This document shows positions 17,860-27,248 of a stretch of 64,000 bases of DNA, in pieces (position 1 is the stretch's first letter; every line of letters starts with the position of its first letter). A program made the translations under genes and the position numbers. The notes beneath the pieces are model-generated. The model made no database searches and was not told the DNA's origin. It saw only the letters and a program-made list of their open reading frames with translations. The stretch is from Algoriphagus sanaruensis (GTDB lineage Bacteria > Bacteroidota > Bacteroidia > Cytophagales > Cyclobacteriaceae): positions 2,112,501-2,176,500 of the forward strand of contig NZ_CP012836.1 in the NCBI RefSeq assembly GCF_001593605.1. The letters run 5' to 3'.

Positions 17860-18861
17860 CTAAGAAAGGGTGAATTCAAGTGTTGCACCTACCGGAAAAT
17901 GATCCGATGCTGCGATCAGATTATGTTTTACGCTTTGGATGATCGCATCGGATTTTTCAAGGTAAGGATTCCACACTTTTCCCTCAATGAGCTTAATCTT
18001 TTGACTGATCAAGATATGGTCAATTAAAATATTGAATTGATCACCTGTGATTCGGTCTTTAAATTTTCCAGAATAGGGCGTGTAGCCATTAGCGGTTAGT
18101 TTGGGTCTTGGCAAAGCGGTCTTTAGAATCCATTCGGGCTTCCAAAGATCCCCAAGGAGAATTTCTACGGCACTTTTTGAAAATTTATTTTCATAAAAAT
18201 CTAGCTCAAATCCGTCGTTAATATCTCCCATGACGATGACTTCTTGATCTTTAGAAAGGTAAGAGTCACATCGCTCTCGAATATGCATGCATTCTCCAAA
18301 GAGTCTTAATCGGTCTCGCACCGAGAGCTGTTCATATCTCGCATAGTCGACTTTGTCAAATATTCCTTTGGACTTGGTATGAGCGAGAATCAGCCTGCTT
18401 AGGAAAACTCCATCAGGAGTAAGCAGGCTGAGTTCCAAAGGCGGTCGATAGTGTTGGTATTGTTCTTTGATCATCCGATTGGTAGTGTCCATCAAAAATG
18501 GTTCGTCGAAGCGTTTACCAGTTTTGGTTTCAGGAGTGAAAAGAACTTGAATCTTATCCGGTTTGTAAATGGCACATAGTTCTTGCTGTCCGGCCGAAGG
18601 GAACCCATGAATTGCCTTGAATGAGTGGGAAGGAAGAAAATGACTCACCCAAAATTCCAATTGTCGGGTAGCGGTTCTGGATCCATTCACCAAAGTGTCC
18701 GGACCTTCTACAATTCCCAGAAAGTCGGGATTGAGTGCTTCGATAATTTCTGCGAGCTGTTTGGATCGAATTTCTTGCTTTCCAGTAGTGATCGGGGAAC
18801 CATCTTTTTCAAAAAGATCGCGCATCCAGGCGATGTTGTAAACGGCAGTTTTTAATTGCAT
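17860..18861 (-). CDS. endonuclease/exonuclease/phosphatase family protein
   Basis: A 333-residue EEP-superfamily hydrolase, counting from the ATG at 18859-18861. That start gives MQLKTAVYNIAWMRDLF, the usual first strand of the fold. Recognisable motifs are the metal-binding Glu in LGIVEGPD, VMGDINDGF (the GDxN motif) and the C-terminal ASDHFPV (SDHxP motif). The catalytic set is complete. It could act on DNA, a phosphoinositide-like phosphate or another phosphodiester. A longer frame to 18903 adds 14 residues without family similarity. Confidence 0.85.
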   Translation of the reverse strand: MQLKTAVYNIAWMRDLFEKDGSPITTGKQEIRSKQLAEIIEALNPDFLGIVEGPDTLVNGSRTATRQLEFWVSHFLPSHSFKAIHGFPSAGQQELCAIYKPDKIQVLFTPETKTGKRFDEPFLMDTTNRMIKEQYQHYRPPLELSLLTPDGVFLSRLILAHTKSKGIFDKVDYARYEQLSVRDRLRLFGECMHIRERCDSYLSKDQEVIVMGDINDGFELDFYENKFSKSAVEILLGDLWKPEWILKTALPRPKLTANGYTPYSGKFKDRITGDQFNILIDHILISQKIKLIEGKVWNPYLEKSDAIIQSVKHNLIAASDHFPVGATLEFTLS

Positions 18862-18971
18862 AAAAAAAGGCTTTAAAAGTGAAACAGTACTGAAATGTAC
18901 CATTTTCCTTCTAAAGCCTTATTGATTTCGACCAAAATTAATGTTCCGCTAGCTTGGCCGGAATCAGGGAA

Positions 18972-20117
18972 TTATACCTTGATATATATTTTTTTCTTAT
19001 CCATCCAGTAGCCAATTACCCAAATCAGCAACATGTAGCTGATCGCAAATAAGAAAGAGGCGTTTTTAGGTTCAAGCCAACTGGTAAATAGGTTGGAATA
19101 GATAAATCCTTTGAAAGTGGTTTCTCCAACTGGGATCATTGAGAAAATTGAGACGACCACACCGGAGCATACATACAGAATAAGCGGGTTTCTCCCAAAA
19201 GCCTGGAAGAAGTAGGTCCATTTTGTCAATTTTTGAATTTCTACCAAGAAAATCAGACCTGAAAGCAAAACCAAGTCCCATCCAACAGTTAATAAAACAT
19301 AAGAACTGGTCCAGATTTTCTTATTGATTGGGAAGCCTAAATCCCAAACATAAGCAAGGGCAAGCAGGACTACGCCTGAGATCAAGAGTGCCTGTACGGT
19401 ACTTGCATTATTTCCTTTTTTCTGGATGAATTTACCCACGATGAATCCAGCCAAAACATTAACCATAGAAGTCATGGTACTCAGCAGTCCTTCCGGGTCA
19501 AAAGGAATTCCTTCACCCATGTACATTCGTTTTTCTCCGATGAGTAAAAGATCAAGCTTGATCTGGGCATTTCCGGTCAAGCTGTAAGGATCACCTGCTT
19601 CCCCAAAGAAATACATAATCGGCCAGAACAGGATCAAAGAAGCAATCCCTACTATCCAGCCAAGTCGCTCCCCGCCCCAGTAAACTACTAGTGCGGCCAA
19701 TAAGTAAGAAAGTGCAATTCGTTGAAGGACTCCAAGCAAACGAACCTCAGAGAGATCAATGAAGACCATTTCTCCCGCTTCATTGTAATCAAAAAACGGG
19801 AAAGCATTAAGTAACCATCCGATGGCAAAAATCAAGGCGGCCCGCTTGAAAACTTTCTTGTAAAATGTCCCTGGAGACATTTCATTTAACTTTTTTAAGG
19901 CAAAGCTCATTGCATTTCCCACTACGAATAGGAAGGTCGGAAACACCAAGTCCGTGGGAGTGAATCCATGCCAATCTGCATGTGCCAAGGGTGCATAAAG
20001 ATTACTCCAACTCCCGGGCGTATTGACGATGACCATAAACGCGATCGTCATTCCTCGCAGGACATCCAGCGCTAGATATCGATTATTGAGGATGTTTTTT
20101 TGATGATCTATAGACAT
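18972..20117 (-). CDS. HGSNAT/NagX-like transmembrane acyltransferase
   Basis: A 381-residue multi-helix protein of the heparan-alpha-glucosaminide N-acetyltransferase / DUF5009 group. Its N-terminus carries the family signature YLALDVLRGMTIAFMVIVN followed by HADWHGFTPTDLVFPTFLFVVG, with the His residues thought to carry the acetyl group in HGSNAT. About ten membrane segments follow. Bacterial NagX proteins are placed in N-acetylglucosamine utilisation regulons, which fits the GH20 gene 190 bases away in divergent orientation. An alternative ATG at 20153 adds 12 residues. Confidence 0.85.
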   Translation of the reverse strand: MSIDHQKNILNNRYLALDVLRGMTIAFMVIVNTPGSWSNLYAPLAHADWHGFTPTDLVFPTFLFVVGNAMSFALKKLNEMSPGTFYKKVFKRAALIFAIGWLLNAFPFFDYNEAGEMVFIDLSEVRLLGVLQRIALSYLLAALVVYWGGERLGWIVGIASLILFWPIMYFFGEAGDPYSLTGNAQIKLDLLLIGEKRMYMGEGIPFDPEGLLSTMTSMVNVLAGFIVGKFIQKKGNNASTVQALLISGVVLLALAYVWDLGFPINKKIWTSSYVLLTVGWDLVLLSGLIFLVEIQKLTKWTYFFQAFGRNPLILYVCSGVVVSIFSMIPVGETTFKGFIYSNLFTSWLEPKNASFLFAISYMLLIWVIGYWMDKKKIYIKV

Positions 20118-20342
20118 AAAATTGGTGGTGGTTTGGGTTGATTGTAGCCTCAAAATAGAAGTTTATTTGGAAAAAATGATCAGCCAAATCTGAATTTTGA
20201 CAAGAAAATCAGGGAAGGGTTAAATGCTTATTTAATTTTTTTCATTTTCAAATTTGTCCCATCTTTTGCCTTTAGTAGATTCAAGCCGGGACATTCTTTT
20301 TCCTTTATCGAACTTTATTCTCATACCAAGCCAATTCCCAAG

Positions 20343-22865
20343 ATGATGATCCGTACTGTAGTTTTTCTTTTCGCTTTTGTGCTGATTTCGTTTGGTGGGT
20401 TTTCTCAAACCGAAGCACGCTGGGTTTTGGATCAAAATCAATTTAAAAATCCAGGTTTTCATGAAGCAACGATTACCCTGACGGCAGATCAAGATTCGTC
20501 TATTTCAGCAGGATGGAAGCTGTATTTCAATACCATTTTTATTTCAGTAAGCTCAGTTTCCAAACTTCCTGATACTGAAATAAAGCATTTGCAGGGCGAT
20601 TTTTTTGTTTGGGAAGGGCAGACGCCGGAAATAAAAAAGGGTCAAAGTCTGAAGTTGTCCTATCGGAGCAGTGGTCCGTTTTTGAAAAACTCTTATGCCC
20701 CTGAAGGTTTGATTTTGCTTCATGCCGATGGTCGAATTGAAGAAGTGAGGCAATACACTCGGGAAGAGATTTCTGATAGCCAACTTGCAGAAATGGCCCA
20801 AAACACCTCCCTTCCAATTCCATCCGGAGAAAAAGTATATGAAGAAAATCAAGGGATTTCATTGCTTGATCCCAGTGATATTCCTCCTTTTTTACCTAGT
20901 CCGAAGTCCTGGAAATATACCGGTGAACCGCTGAAAACCCAGAATGCGGGAATGGCTGTAATCGGCTCTTCTGAATTTCGTGAGGTGACCAAATACCTCC
21001 TATTGACTTTGAAGCAAGGATATGCTCCAAAGGTCAATCGAGAAGAGCCACCAATCAATATTAAAGTTCAGCGGGTCGATGGGCTTGATGAAGAGGCATA
21101 TAAGCTATCCATTTCAGGTAGGAGAGTGGATATTTTAGCCAGTACCGAAAAAGGGGCCTTCTATGGGGTTCAATCTTTTTTAGCCTTGATGCCACCTCAT
21201 TTTTGGACTGAACCAAGTGATGAATTTGTGCTCCCTCAACTTCAGATTGAAGATAGTCCTGCTTATGAGTATCGTGGTTTTTTTCTCGATGTGGCTCGTA
21301 ATTTTCAGACGAAGGAGCAGATTTTTAAGATTTTGGACCTTATGGCTCTGTATAAGTTAAATGTATTTCATTTCAATTTGGCTAATGATGAAGGTTGGCG
21401 AATAGAGATTCCCGGGCTTCCAGAACTCACAGAGTTTGGTGCTAAGCGAGGATTTTCTACCGACGAATCAGAGTTTTTGTGGCCTTATTATGCCTCAGGA
21501 GTATCGCCAATAATAGATTCTCCAGGTACAGGGTTTTATTCTGTAAGTGATTTTGAGGAGATTTTGGCCTATGCCAAAGCTAGATTTATCCAGGTAATTC
21601 CAGAAATCGGAGTGCCAGCACATTCACGGGCCGCAATATTGGCCATGGAAAAGCGCTATAAATCGTTGGTGGCTCAAGGAAGGGAAGAGGAAGGATTGGA
21701 ATATCGATTAGCAGACCCAAAGGATCAATCGGTCTATCTCTCAGCACAAAATTTTCGAGGAAATACGGTTTGTGTTTGTCAGGAGTCAACCTTTAGATTT
21801 TACGAAAAGGTGGTTCAGGAAATAAAAAATCGATTTGAACGTGTAGGTCTTCCCTTGACTTCTTGGCATACCGGTGGAGATGAGGTTCCGAGAGGAGTTT
21901 GGTCAGCTTCCCCAATTTGTGCTGAATTTCTCGCGAATCACCCAGAGCTCAAGCTCGAAGATCTTAATGATTATTTCCGTCAGCGTGTTGCTGGAATTTT
22001 GGAAAAATACGACTTGAACATGGGAGGATGGGAGGAAATTGGTCAGACTCATAGTTCAAACGAAGTAGTGCCAAATCCTAAATTTGCAGATCAATCTTGG
22101 ACTTTGTATGCCTGGAATGCTGTGGCCGGCTGGGGAGGAGAGGATATGGCGTATCGTCTGGCAAATGCAGGTTATCCTGTAGTGATCTGTTCGAGTGCAA
22201 ACTTCTATTTTGATTTGGCTTATAACTGGAGTCCTGACGAGAGGGGCCATACTTGGAGTGGGGTTGTAGATATGTATCAATCTTGGAAAACAGTTCCGGG
22301 GAAACTGTACCTTTCTCATGATCAAACCATTGATGGAGATTTATGGGATTGGGAGCAGGCAAGACAAAAGTTCACCACGCTAACTGACCTAGGAAAGCAA
22401 AATATTAGAGGTGTCTCTGGTCAGTTATGGACTGAGACGGTTAAAGGGCCTGAGATGCTTGAATATTATCTGCTTCCCAAAATGCTCGGCTATGTGGAGC
22501 GAGCTTGGGTAGGTGATCCGGAATGGTCATCCCAAGAATCACTAGACCAAATGCGGTCTGAGCGAGAAATTGAATGGAATGTTTTCCTTAATGTCATTGC
22601 CCAGAAAGAACTACCTCGACTTGAGACCATCCATGGAGGTTGGAATTTTAGACTTCCATTGCCAGGAGTGGCTATAAAAAATGGACGTGTATTGGTGAAT
22701 TCACCATTGCCAGGATTTGAGATTCGATACACTGATAATGGCACTGAGCCCATTCATGAATCCCCTATCTATCGAGAACCCATTCCGGTATTTGAAGGAT
22801 TTAACCCTAGATTCAAGTTATTTATGCCCTCTGGAAAATCTGGGAGGAGTAGAGGATTGAATTAA
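20343..22865 (+). CDS. GH20 beta-N-acetylhexosaminidase
   Basis: An 840-residue exported exo-hexosaminidase that removes terminal GlcNAc/GalNAc. It has a signal peptide (1-21), a CHB_HEX-type N-terminal beta-sandwich (about 25-160), a GH20b domain (190-300) and the GH20 barrel from 310. The catalytic pair is D513-E514 in HTGGDE. A C-terminal chitobiase-like sandwich (FEIRYTDNGTEPI) ends the protein. Chitobiase-type enzymes act on chitin or peptidoglycan-derived oligosaccharides. The gene is divergent from the NagX-like gene, and its TAA overlaps the stop codon of the convergent SIS gene by sharing TTAA. Confidence 0.93.
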   Translation: MMIRTVVFLFAFVLISFGGFSQTEARWVLDQNQFKNPGFHEATITLTADQDSSISAGWKLYFNTIFISVSSVSKLPDTEIKHLQGDFFVWEGQTPEIKKGQSLKLSYRSSGPFLKNSYAPEGLILLHADGRIEEVRQYTREEISDSQLAEMAQNTSLPIPSGEKVYEENQGISLLDPSDIPPFLPSPKSWKYTGEPLKTQNAGMAVIGSSEFREVTKYLLLTLKQGYAPKVNREEPPINIKVQRVDGLDEEAYKLSISGRRVDILASTEKGAFYGVQSFLALMPPHFWTEPSDEFVLPQLQIEDSPAYEYRGFFLDVARNFQTKEQIFKILDLMALYKLNVFHFNLANDEGWRIEIPGLPELTEFGAKRGFSTDESEFLWPYYASGVSPIIDSPGTGFYSVSDFEEILAYAKARFIQVIPEIGVPAHSRAAILAMEKRYKSLVAQGREEEGLEYRLADPKDQSVYLSAQNFRGNTVCVCQESTFRFYEKVVQEIKNRFERVGLPLTSWHTGGDEVPRGVWSASPICAEFLANHPELKLEDLNDYFRQRVAGILEKYDLNMGGWEEIGQTHSSNEVVPNPKFADQSWTLYAWNAVAGWGGEDMAYRLANAGYPVVICSSANFYFDLAYNWSPDERGHTWSGVVDMYQSWKTVPGKLYLSHDQTIDGDLWDWEQARQKFTTLTDLGKQNIRGVSGQLWTETVKGPEMLEYYLLPKMLGYVERAWVGDPEWSSQESLDQMRSEREIEWNVFLNVIAQKELPRLETIHGGWNFRLPLPGVAIKNGRVLVNSPLPGFEIRYTDNGTEPIHESPIYREPIPVFEGFNPRFKLFMPSGKSGRSRGLN

Positions 22866-23602
22866 AGTCCACGGACCAAGGGTTTGTACTTGGCGAGAAG
22901 TGATTCATTATTGGCTTCACCAACATCTGAGTTGGAGCTGATGAAGACTTCTGGGGTGATGCCATCTTTAAGTAGTAATCCTACCGATTGTACCATGATT
23001 GCCTGAATCAAAGCTGTGCCAATTACCGTGGAGGTGGCACCGACTCTGCCTTCTAAGCCCTCAAAGGGAATAGCCGCATCACCAATTTCCCCAAAGTTGT
23101 CAAAAAAAAGATCCCCCAATTGAAAAAGCTTTAAGCCTGAGGAATGTCTGGAGTCTACTGATTTGCTATGGGCGTGATTGGTAAAGACTATAACTTTTGC
23201 TCCTTCCTTTTTTGCCAGTTGCGCCAACTCTATGGGGACTGCATTTCTTCCGGAGTTTGATGATATCAATAACACATCTTCTTTGGAGATGGGAAACCTC
23301 TTTAAAAGGTTGGCTGCATATCCTTCTGTACGTTCTATGGCTGTACTACCCGAGGCATCCACATGAAGCATAAGGTCAGGATCCAAAATTGGTCGGACTC
23401 TGGCAAATCCTCCTGCTCTGTAAAATATCTCTTCGGCAAACATATGGGAGTGACCAGTGCCTGCGGTGTAGATCCAGCCTTGATTTTTAAGGCATTCCGC
23501 TATCCATTTGGCAGCAACCTGAATTTCTTTTTCCTGTCGAAATGCCTTTTGCAGTTTTTCCATTACGGAATCGGCATATAGCCTGTAGGGTTCTTTGCTC
23601 AT
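22862..23602 (-). CDS. SIS-domain protein, UPF0309 family
   Basis: A 246-residue sugar isomerase (SIS) domain protein that matches UPF0309. Visible signatures are IYTAGTGHSHMFAEEIFYRAGGFA, ISSNSGRNAVPIELAQLAKKEGAKVIVFTN and FDNFGEIGDAAI. SIS domains bind phosphosugars, so it is likely a cytoplasmic phosphosugar isomerase, etherase or binding protein, but the UPF0309 reaction is not established. Placement beside a GH20 hexosaminidase and a NagX-like gene suggests an amino-sugar phosphate. It is 65 bases downstream of the cytochrome-domain gene on the same strand and may be part of that transcript. Confidence 0.87.
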   Translation of the reverse strand: MSKEPYRLYADSVMEKLQKAFRQEKEIQVAAKWIAECLKNQGWIYTAGTGHSHMFAEEIFYRAGGFARVRPILDPDLMLHVDASGSTAIERTEGYAANLLKRFPISKEDVLLISSNSGRNAVPIELAQLAKKEGAKVIVFTNHAHSKSVDSRHSSGLKLFQLGDLFFDNFGEIGDAAIPFEGLEGRVGATSTVIGTALIQAIMVQSVGLLLKDGITPEVFISSNSDVGEANNESLLAKYKPLVRGL

Positions 23603-23667
23603 CGATCGGGTATTTGATAATTACAAACTGCTTCAGCGTAACTATAGGGATTATTGACTTTTTCTTG

Positions 23668-25782
23668 TTAATCCAAGACAATTTCATCGACAAAAACCCA
23701 GCCCTTCGAACCGGCTCCCTGATGCCAAGATGGTAGCTTGGCAATAGGTTTTACCTTGATTTTTATTTGGTCGAATGATGTGGATGGCAGGTCATAAGCA
23801 AGTAAGCCAAATCGGATTTCTTCTGTTTTGGTAGATTGCGTTACAGAAGGAATGGTGAGTTTAGACCAATTGCCGGCTGTTCCAGTCCAAATTTCCACTG
23901 ATTGAGGAGGGAAAATATAGGCTCCTTCATGCAAAAGAAGACTCAATTCGACAGTTTTTGGCTTCTGGTCTTTTTCCAAGAAAATCTCAATTTCCAAAGG
24001 TCCATCTGTGTATCCGAGCCACTCACCTGAAGTATGGTTTGGCTTTCCTTTTACCCCGTCAAAAAGGGAAGTGGCACCTTTTGCCTTATAACTTTTATGA
24101 GGCTCTTCGGCTAATTTGTATGACTTGGGTTTTAACCCTTCTTTAAACAGCACTGCTTTGGTGTCTGCACTGCCAATCCATCCCTTGGCAAATGCTTTTG
24201 CTCTTATTTGGGAAGTCTTAGTTAATGAGATAGGCTTGGAATAAACAGTAGAATTGATGCTGTCGGGCTCGGAACCATCCAATGTATATCGGATTTCAGC
24301 TGAGCTAATCGGATGGGTAATTTTTACTTCGGTAGACCCTTTAAACATCACCTTTTCAAAATCAATTTTTGGAGAATTGAGAGGATAGATAATGCCCTCA
24401 TCCTTAAATCCAAAATCGATTTTAACACCTTTCAATGCCTCTTTGAGTTCTGTTTTCGCTTTGTCTGTCAATCCAGATTGCCATATAAATAGACTCTTCA
24501 GTTGGGTGAGTTTTTTCAAGGTCGAAACGCCCTCATCATCAAATGGATTTCCTGAGATTGCCAGACTTTTCAAATTTGGCGCATTAACCAAACCTTCAAG
24601 TTGCTCACTTTTGATTCCCGTGAAGTTTAATTGAACGTCTTCAAGATTCTGAAATCCAGAAAGAAAAGAAAGATCTGTATTCTCAAGTGGCATGCGGTTG
24701 AGGTTGATTTTTACCACTTGTTCTTTGACAGCATTCAGTTCTGAAAGGGAGGCTGGATCAAAGGTCGATGCTCCAAAATAGGCTACTTCCAGTGCAGGAG
24801 AGCCTGGATACAGTGGCTTTACTTTTCTGAAAAAGTTGTTTAACTCTTGGATGTCCTGATCATTGGCAGCCGAGAAGGAATAGGATTTTTCCGCTGAAAA
24901 TTTATTTGAGGCCAGTTGAAAAAGGGGTTCTTCTTGTGGAAGTTCAAGAACTTTTTGCTCAAATGAAGCTCCTGACACCACCCATAGTCTGAGAATTTCT
25001 ATTTCTTCCTCAGTAAGTTGTAGCTTGTTTTTAGGAGGCATGTGCTCCTCATTTTCCAAAGGAAGATGGATGCGTTGGATCAGGAGGGATTCATCTAGAT
25101 TTCCAGCTAAGATAAATGGTCCTGATTTCCCCCCTTTTTGGATTCCCTCCAAGTGGTCCATTCTCAACTCGCCTTTGATTTTTCCTTCTTTATGGCAGGA
25201 AATACATTTGGATTCTAAAATGGGTTGAACCAAATCTCTGAAAACCTCAGCTTCCTCCAGTGCAATGATTTTCTCCTCTTTGGGCATCAGAGGGGCAAAA
25301 AGGAAATCTTCCCCATGGGTCAAATTAGCTCCAAAATGTCCTGTCAAAAGGATTAACACAGAAAGTCCTGAACCACCTACTTGGAAGATTTTTTCTGCTT
25401 TTTCGAGGAAGAAATAAATCAATACAGTGAGAACAAAAGAAATCACACCCAGCCATTTGTGCCAAGTCAACGCATCTCCTTCGTAATCCTCTGTGGCCAA
25501 AAGCAAGCCCGCCACTACGGTGATCCCAGTGAAATTTGCTCCAAAGAGCAGGAGATTTTTTCCGAATTTTCGCCAGCTTTCATCTTTCATCCAAAGCAAT
25601 GCAACAGCAAGCAATAGGAGGACGATGGGGAAATGAAGTAGAAGCGGGTGTAATCTCCCGGCAACCTGAAGCCATACGGGAAGAACAAGGCTCTCACCCC
25701 CAATAACCAAAATCAGGGTAAGACCACACCAAAAGAACAGTAGATTTTCCAGCCAGAAAATGCTCCGGGAATAACGAGACAT
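23668..25782 (-). CDS. chimeric membrane protein: DUF2231-like helices, PSCyt1 cytochrome, LRR, chitobiase C-terminal-like domain
   Basis: A 704-residue multidomain protein. Residues 15-155 hold about four helices resembling DUF2231 (HPLLLHFPIVLLLLAVAL). A Planctomycete-type cytochrome domain follows, with heme motif C193-x-x-C196-H197 and the axial-Met region EEHMPPKNK. Next comes a short leucine-rich repeat block (about 390-465), then a CHB_HEX_C-like beta domain (AEIRYTLDGSEPDS, about 495-555) and a carbohydrate-binding-like C-terminal sandwich. The heme domain and C-terminal part should be outside the cytoplasm. It is ten bases downstream of the DUF1501 gene, so the three genes are one transcription unit. 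The function is unknown; electron transfer linked to glycan oxidation is a possibility. Confidence 0.82.
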   Translation of the reverse strand: MSRYSRSIFWLENLLFFWCGLTLILVIGGESLVLPVWLQVAGRLHPLLLHFPIVLLLLAVALLWMKDESWRKFGKNLLLFGANFTGITVVAGLLLATEDYEGDALTWHKWLGVISFVLTVLIYFFLEKAEKIFQVGGSGLSVLILLTGHFGANLTHGEDFLFAPLMPKEEKIIALEEAEVFRDLVQPILESKCISCHKEGKIKGELRMDHLEGIQKGGKSGPFILAGNLDESLLIQRIHLPLENEEHMPPKNKLQLTEEEIEILRLWVVSGASFEQKVLELPQEEPLFQLASNKFSAEKSYSFSAANDQDIQELNNFFRKVKPLYPGSPALEVAYFGASTFDPASLSELNAVKEQVVKINLNRMPLENTDLSFLSGFQNLEDVQLNFTGIKSEQLEGLVNAPNLKSLAISGNPFDDEGVSTLKKLTQLKSLFIWQSGLTDKAKTELKEALKGVKIDFGFKDEGIIYPLNSPKIDFEKVMFKGSTEVKITHPISSAEIRYTLDGSEPDSINSTVYSKPISLTKTSQIRAKAFAKGWIGSADTKAVLFKEGLKPKSYKLAEEPHKSYKAKGATSLFDGVKGKPNHTSGEWLGYTDGPLEIEIFLEKDQKPKTVELSLLLHEGAYIFPPQSVEIWTGTAGNWSKLTIPSVTQSTKTEEIRFGLLAYDLPSTSFDQIKIKVKPIAKLPSWHQGAGSKGWVFVDEIVLD

Positions 25783-25791
25783 AGAATGGGA

Positions 25792-27246
25792 TTAAGCGAT
25801 GATGTCTTTTACAACTTGACCATGTACATCGGTGAGGCGATACCTTCTTCCAAGGTGCTTATAGGTGAGTTTTTCATGGTCTATGCCCATCAGGTGCATG
25901 ACTGTGGCCTGAAAGTCGTGGACATGGACTGGGTTTTCGGTGATATTGTAACCAAAGTCGTCTGTTTCTCCATAGACGATTCCAGATTTCACACCGCCTC
26001 CGGCCATGAAGATGGAGAAGGCCCGAGGATGGTGGTCTCGACCGTAGTTTTCCGGGGCGATTTTTCCTTGACAGTAATTGGTTCTGCCAAATTCTCCTCC
26101 CCAAATTACCAACGTCTCATCAAGAAGTCCTCGCTGCTTTAAATCCGTGATCAAGGCAGCAGAAGCTTGGTCCACATCTTTAGCTTGCCCCATCATCTGA
26201 TTGGGAAGATTGTCATGAGCGTCCCATCCCTGATGGTAAAGCTGAACAAATCGTACTCCGTTTTCTGAAAGTTTTCTAGCCAAAAGGCAATTTGCTGCAT
26301 AAGTACCCGGAACCAAGCAGTCAGGACCGTAGAGCTTGACGATACTATCAGGCTCTTTGGTTACGTCTGTTATTTCCGGCACAGCTGTTTGCATCCGATA
26401 AGCCATTTCATATTGCTGGACTTTAGCAGTGATCTGAGGATCGTTGAATTCTCGATAGCTGAGATCGTTCATGGCTGCGATCTGATCAAGCATCTTTCTT
26501 CGCTGATCACGTGACATTCCATTAGGATCAGAGAGGTAAAGGACCGGATCTTCTGAATTTGAAAACTGCACCCCTTGGTGACGAGCGTCCAAGAAGCCAT
26601 TCGACCAGAGTTTGGAATACACTCCCTGACCATTGCCTTTTCCTCTGCTAAGGAGCACGCAGAAAGCAGGAAGGTTTTCATTTTCACTGCCAAGACCATA
26701 GCTCAGCCAAGATCCCATACTTGGTCGATTGCCTACTTGTGCGCCTGTTTGGAAAAAAGTAAGTGCCGGGTCATGGTTTATGGCCTCTGTATGCATGGAT
26801 TTGATGATGCATAGGTCGTCCACAACAGAGGAGATATGTGGGAAAAGCGAAGAAATCCAAGCTCGGCTTTGTCCATATTGGTTGAAATCAAAGTATGATC
26901 CTACCAATGGGAATGAACTTTGGCCTGCCGTCATACCGGTAAGTCGCTGACCCATTCGGATGGATTCAGGAAGCTCTTGACCAAAACTGCTTCTCAACAT
27001 AGGCTTGTAATCAAAAGTCTCCAGTTGAGAGGGAGCGCCATTTTGGAATAGGTAAATGACCCGCTTTGCTTTTGGTGCAAAATGGGGGAGTGCTCTCATG
27101 AGAGAATCCTCAGCTTCCTTTTTGCCGGAAAACAGATCGGGAATCAGTAAAGAACCCAAGGCTACACTGCCAATTCCTAAGCTGATGCGAGAAAGAAACT
27201 TCCTTCTGTTGTGATTCAATCCCTGCTCTAAAATCTCTTTTTCCAT
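25792..27246 (-). CDS. DUF1501 family protein (Tat-exported, sulfatase-like fold)
   Basis: A 484-residue DUF1501 protein. The N-terminus carries a twin-arginine motif (RRKFLSR) before a hydrophobic segment, so export by Tat is likely. Typical DUF1501 sequences are seen: VIYLFQNGAPSQLETFDYKP, MHTEAINHDPALTFFQTGAQ, RPSMGSWLSYGLGSEN, WGGEFGRT and GRDHHPRAFS. The family is related to the alkaline phosphatase/sulfatase superfamily and, in Planctomycetes, is always paired with DUF1549/DUF1553 cytochrome proteins. It starts 2 bases after the stop of the upstream partner gene. The enzymatic activity is unproven. Confidence 0.9.
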   Translation of the reverse strand: MEKEILEQGLNHNRRKFLSRISLGIGSVALGSLLIPDLFSGKKEAEDSLMRALPHFAPKAKRVIYLFQNGAPSQLETFDYKPMLRSSFGQELPESIRMGQRLTGMTAGQSSFPLVGSYFDFNQYGQSRAWISSLFPHISSVVDDLCIIKSMHTEAINHDPALTFFQTGAQVGNRPSMGSWLSYGLGSENENLPAFCVLLSRGKGNGQGVYSKLWSNGFLDARHQGVQFSNSEDPVLYLSDPNGMSRDQRRKMLDQIAAMNDLSYREFNDPQITAKVQQYEMAYRMQTAVPEITDVTKEPDSIVKLYGPDCLVPGTYAANCLLARKLSENGVRFVQLYHQGWDAHDNLPNQMMGQAKDVDQASAALITDLKQRGLLDETLVIWGGEFGRTNYCQGKIAPENYGRDHHPRAFSIFMAGGGVKSGIVYGETDDFGYNITENPVHVHDFQATVMHLMGIDHEKLTYKHLGRRYRLTDVHGQVVKDIIA

Positions 27247-27248
27247 AA

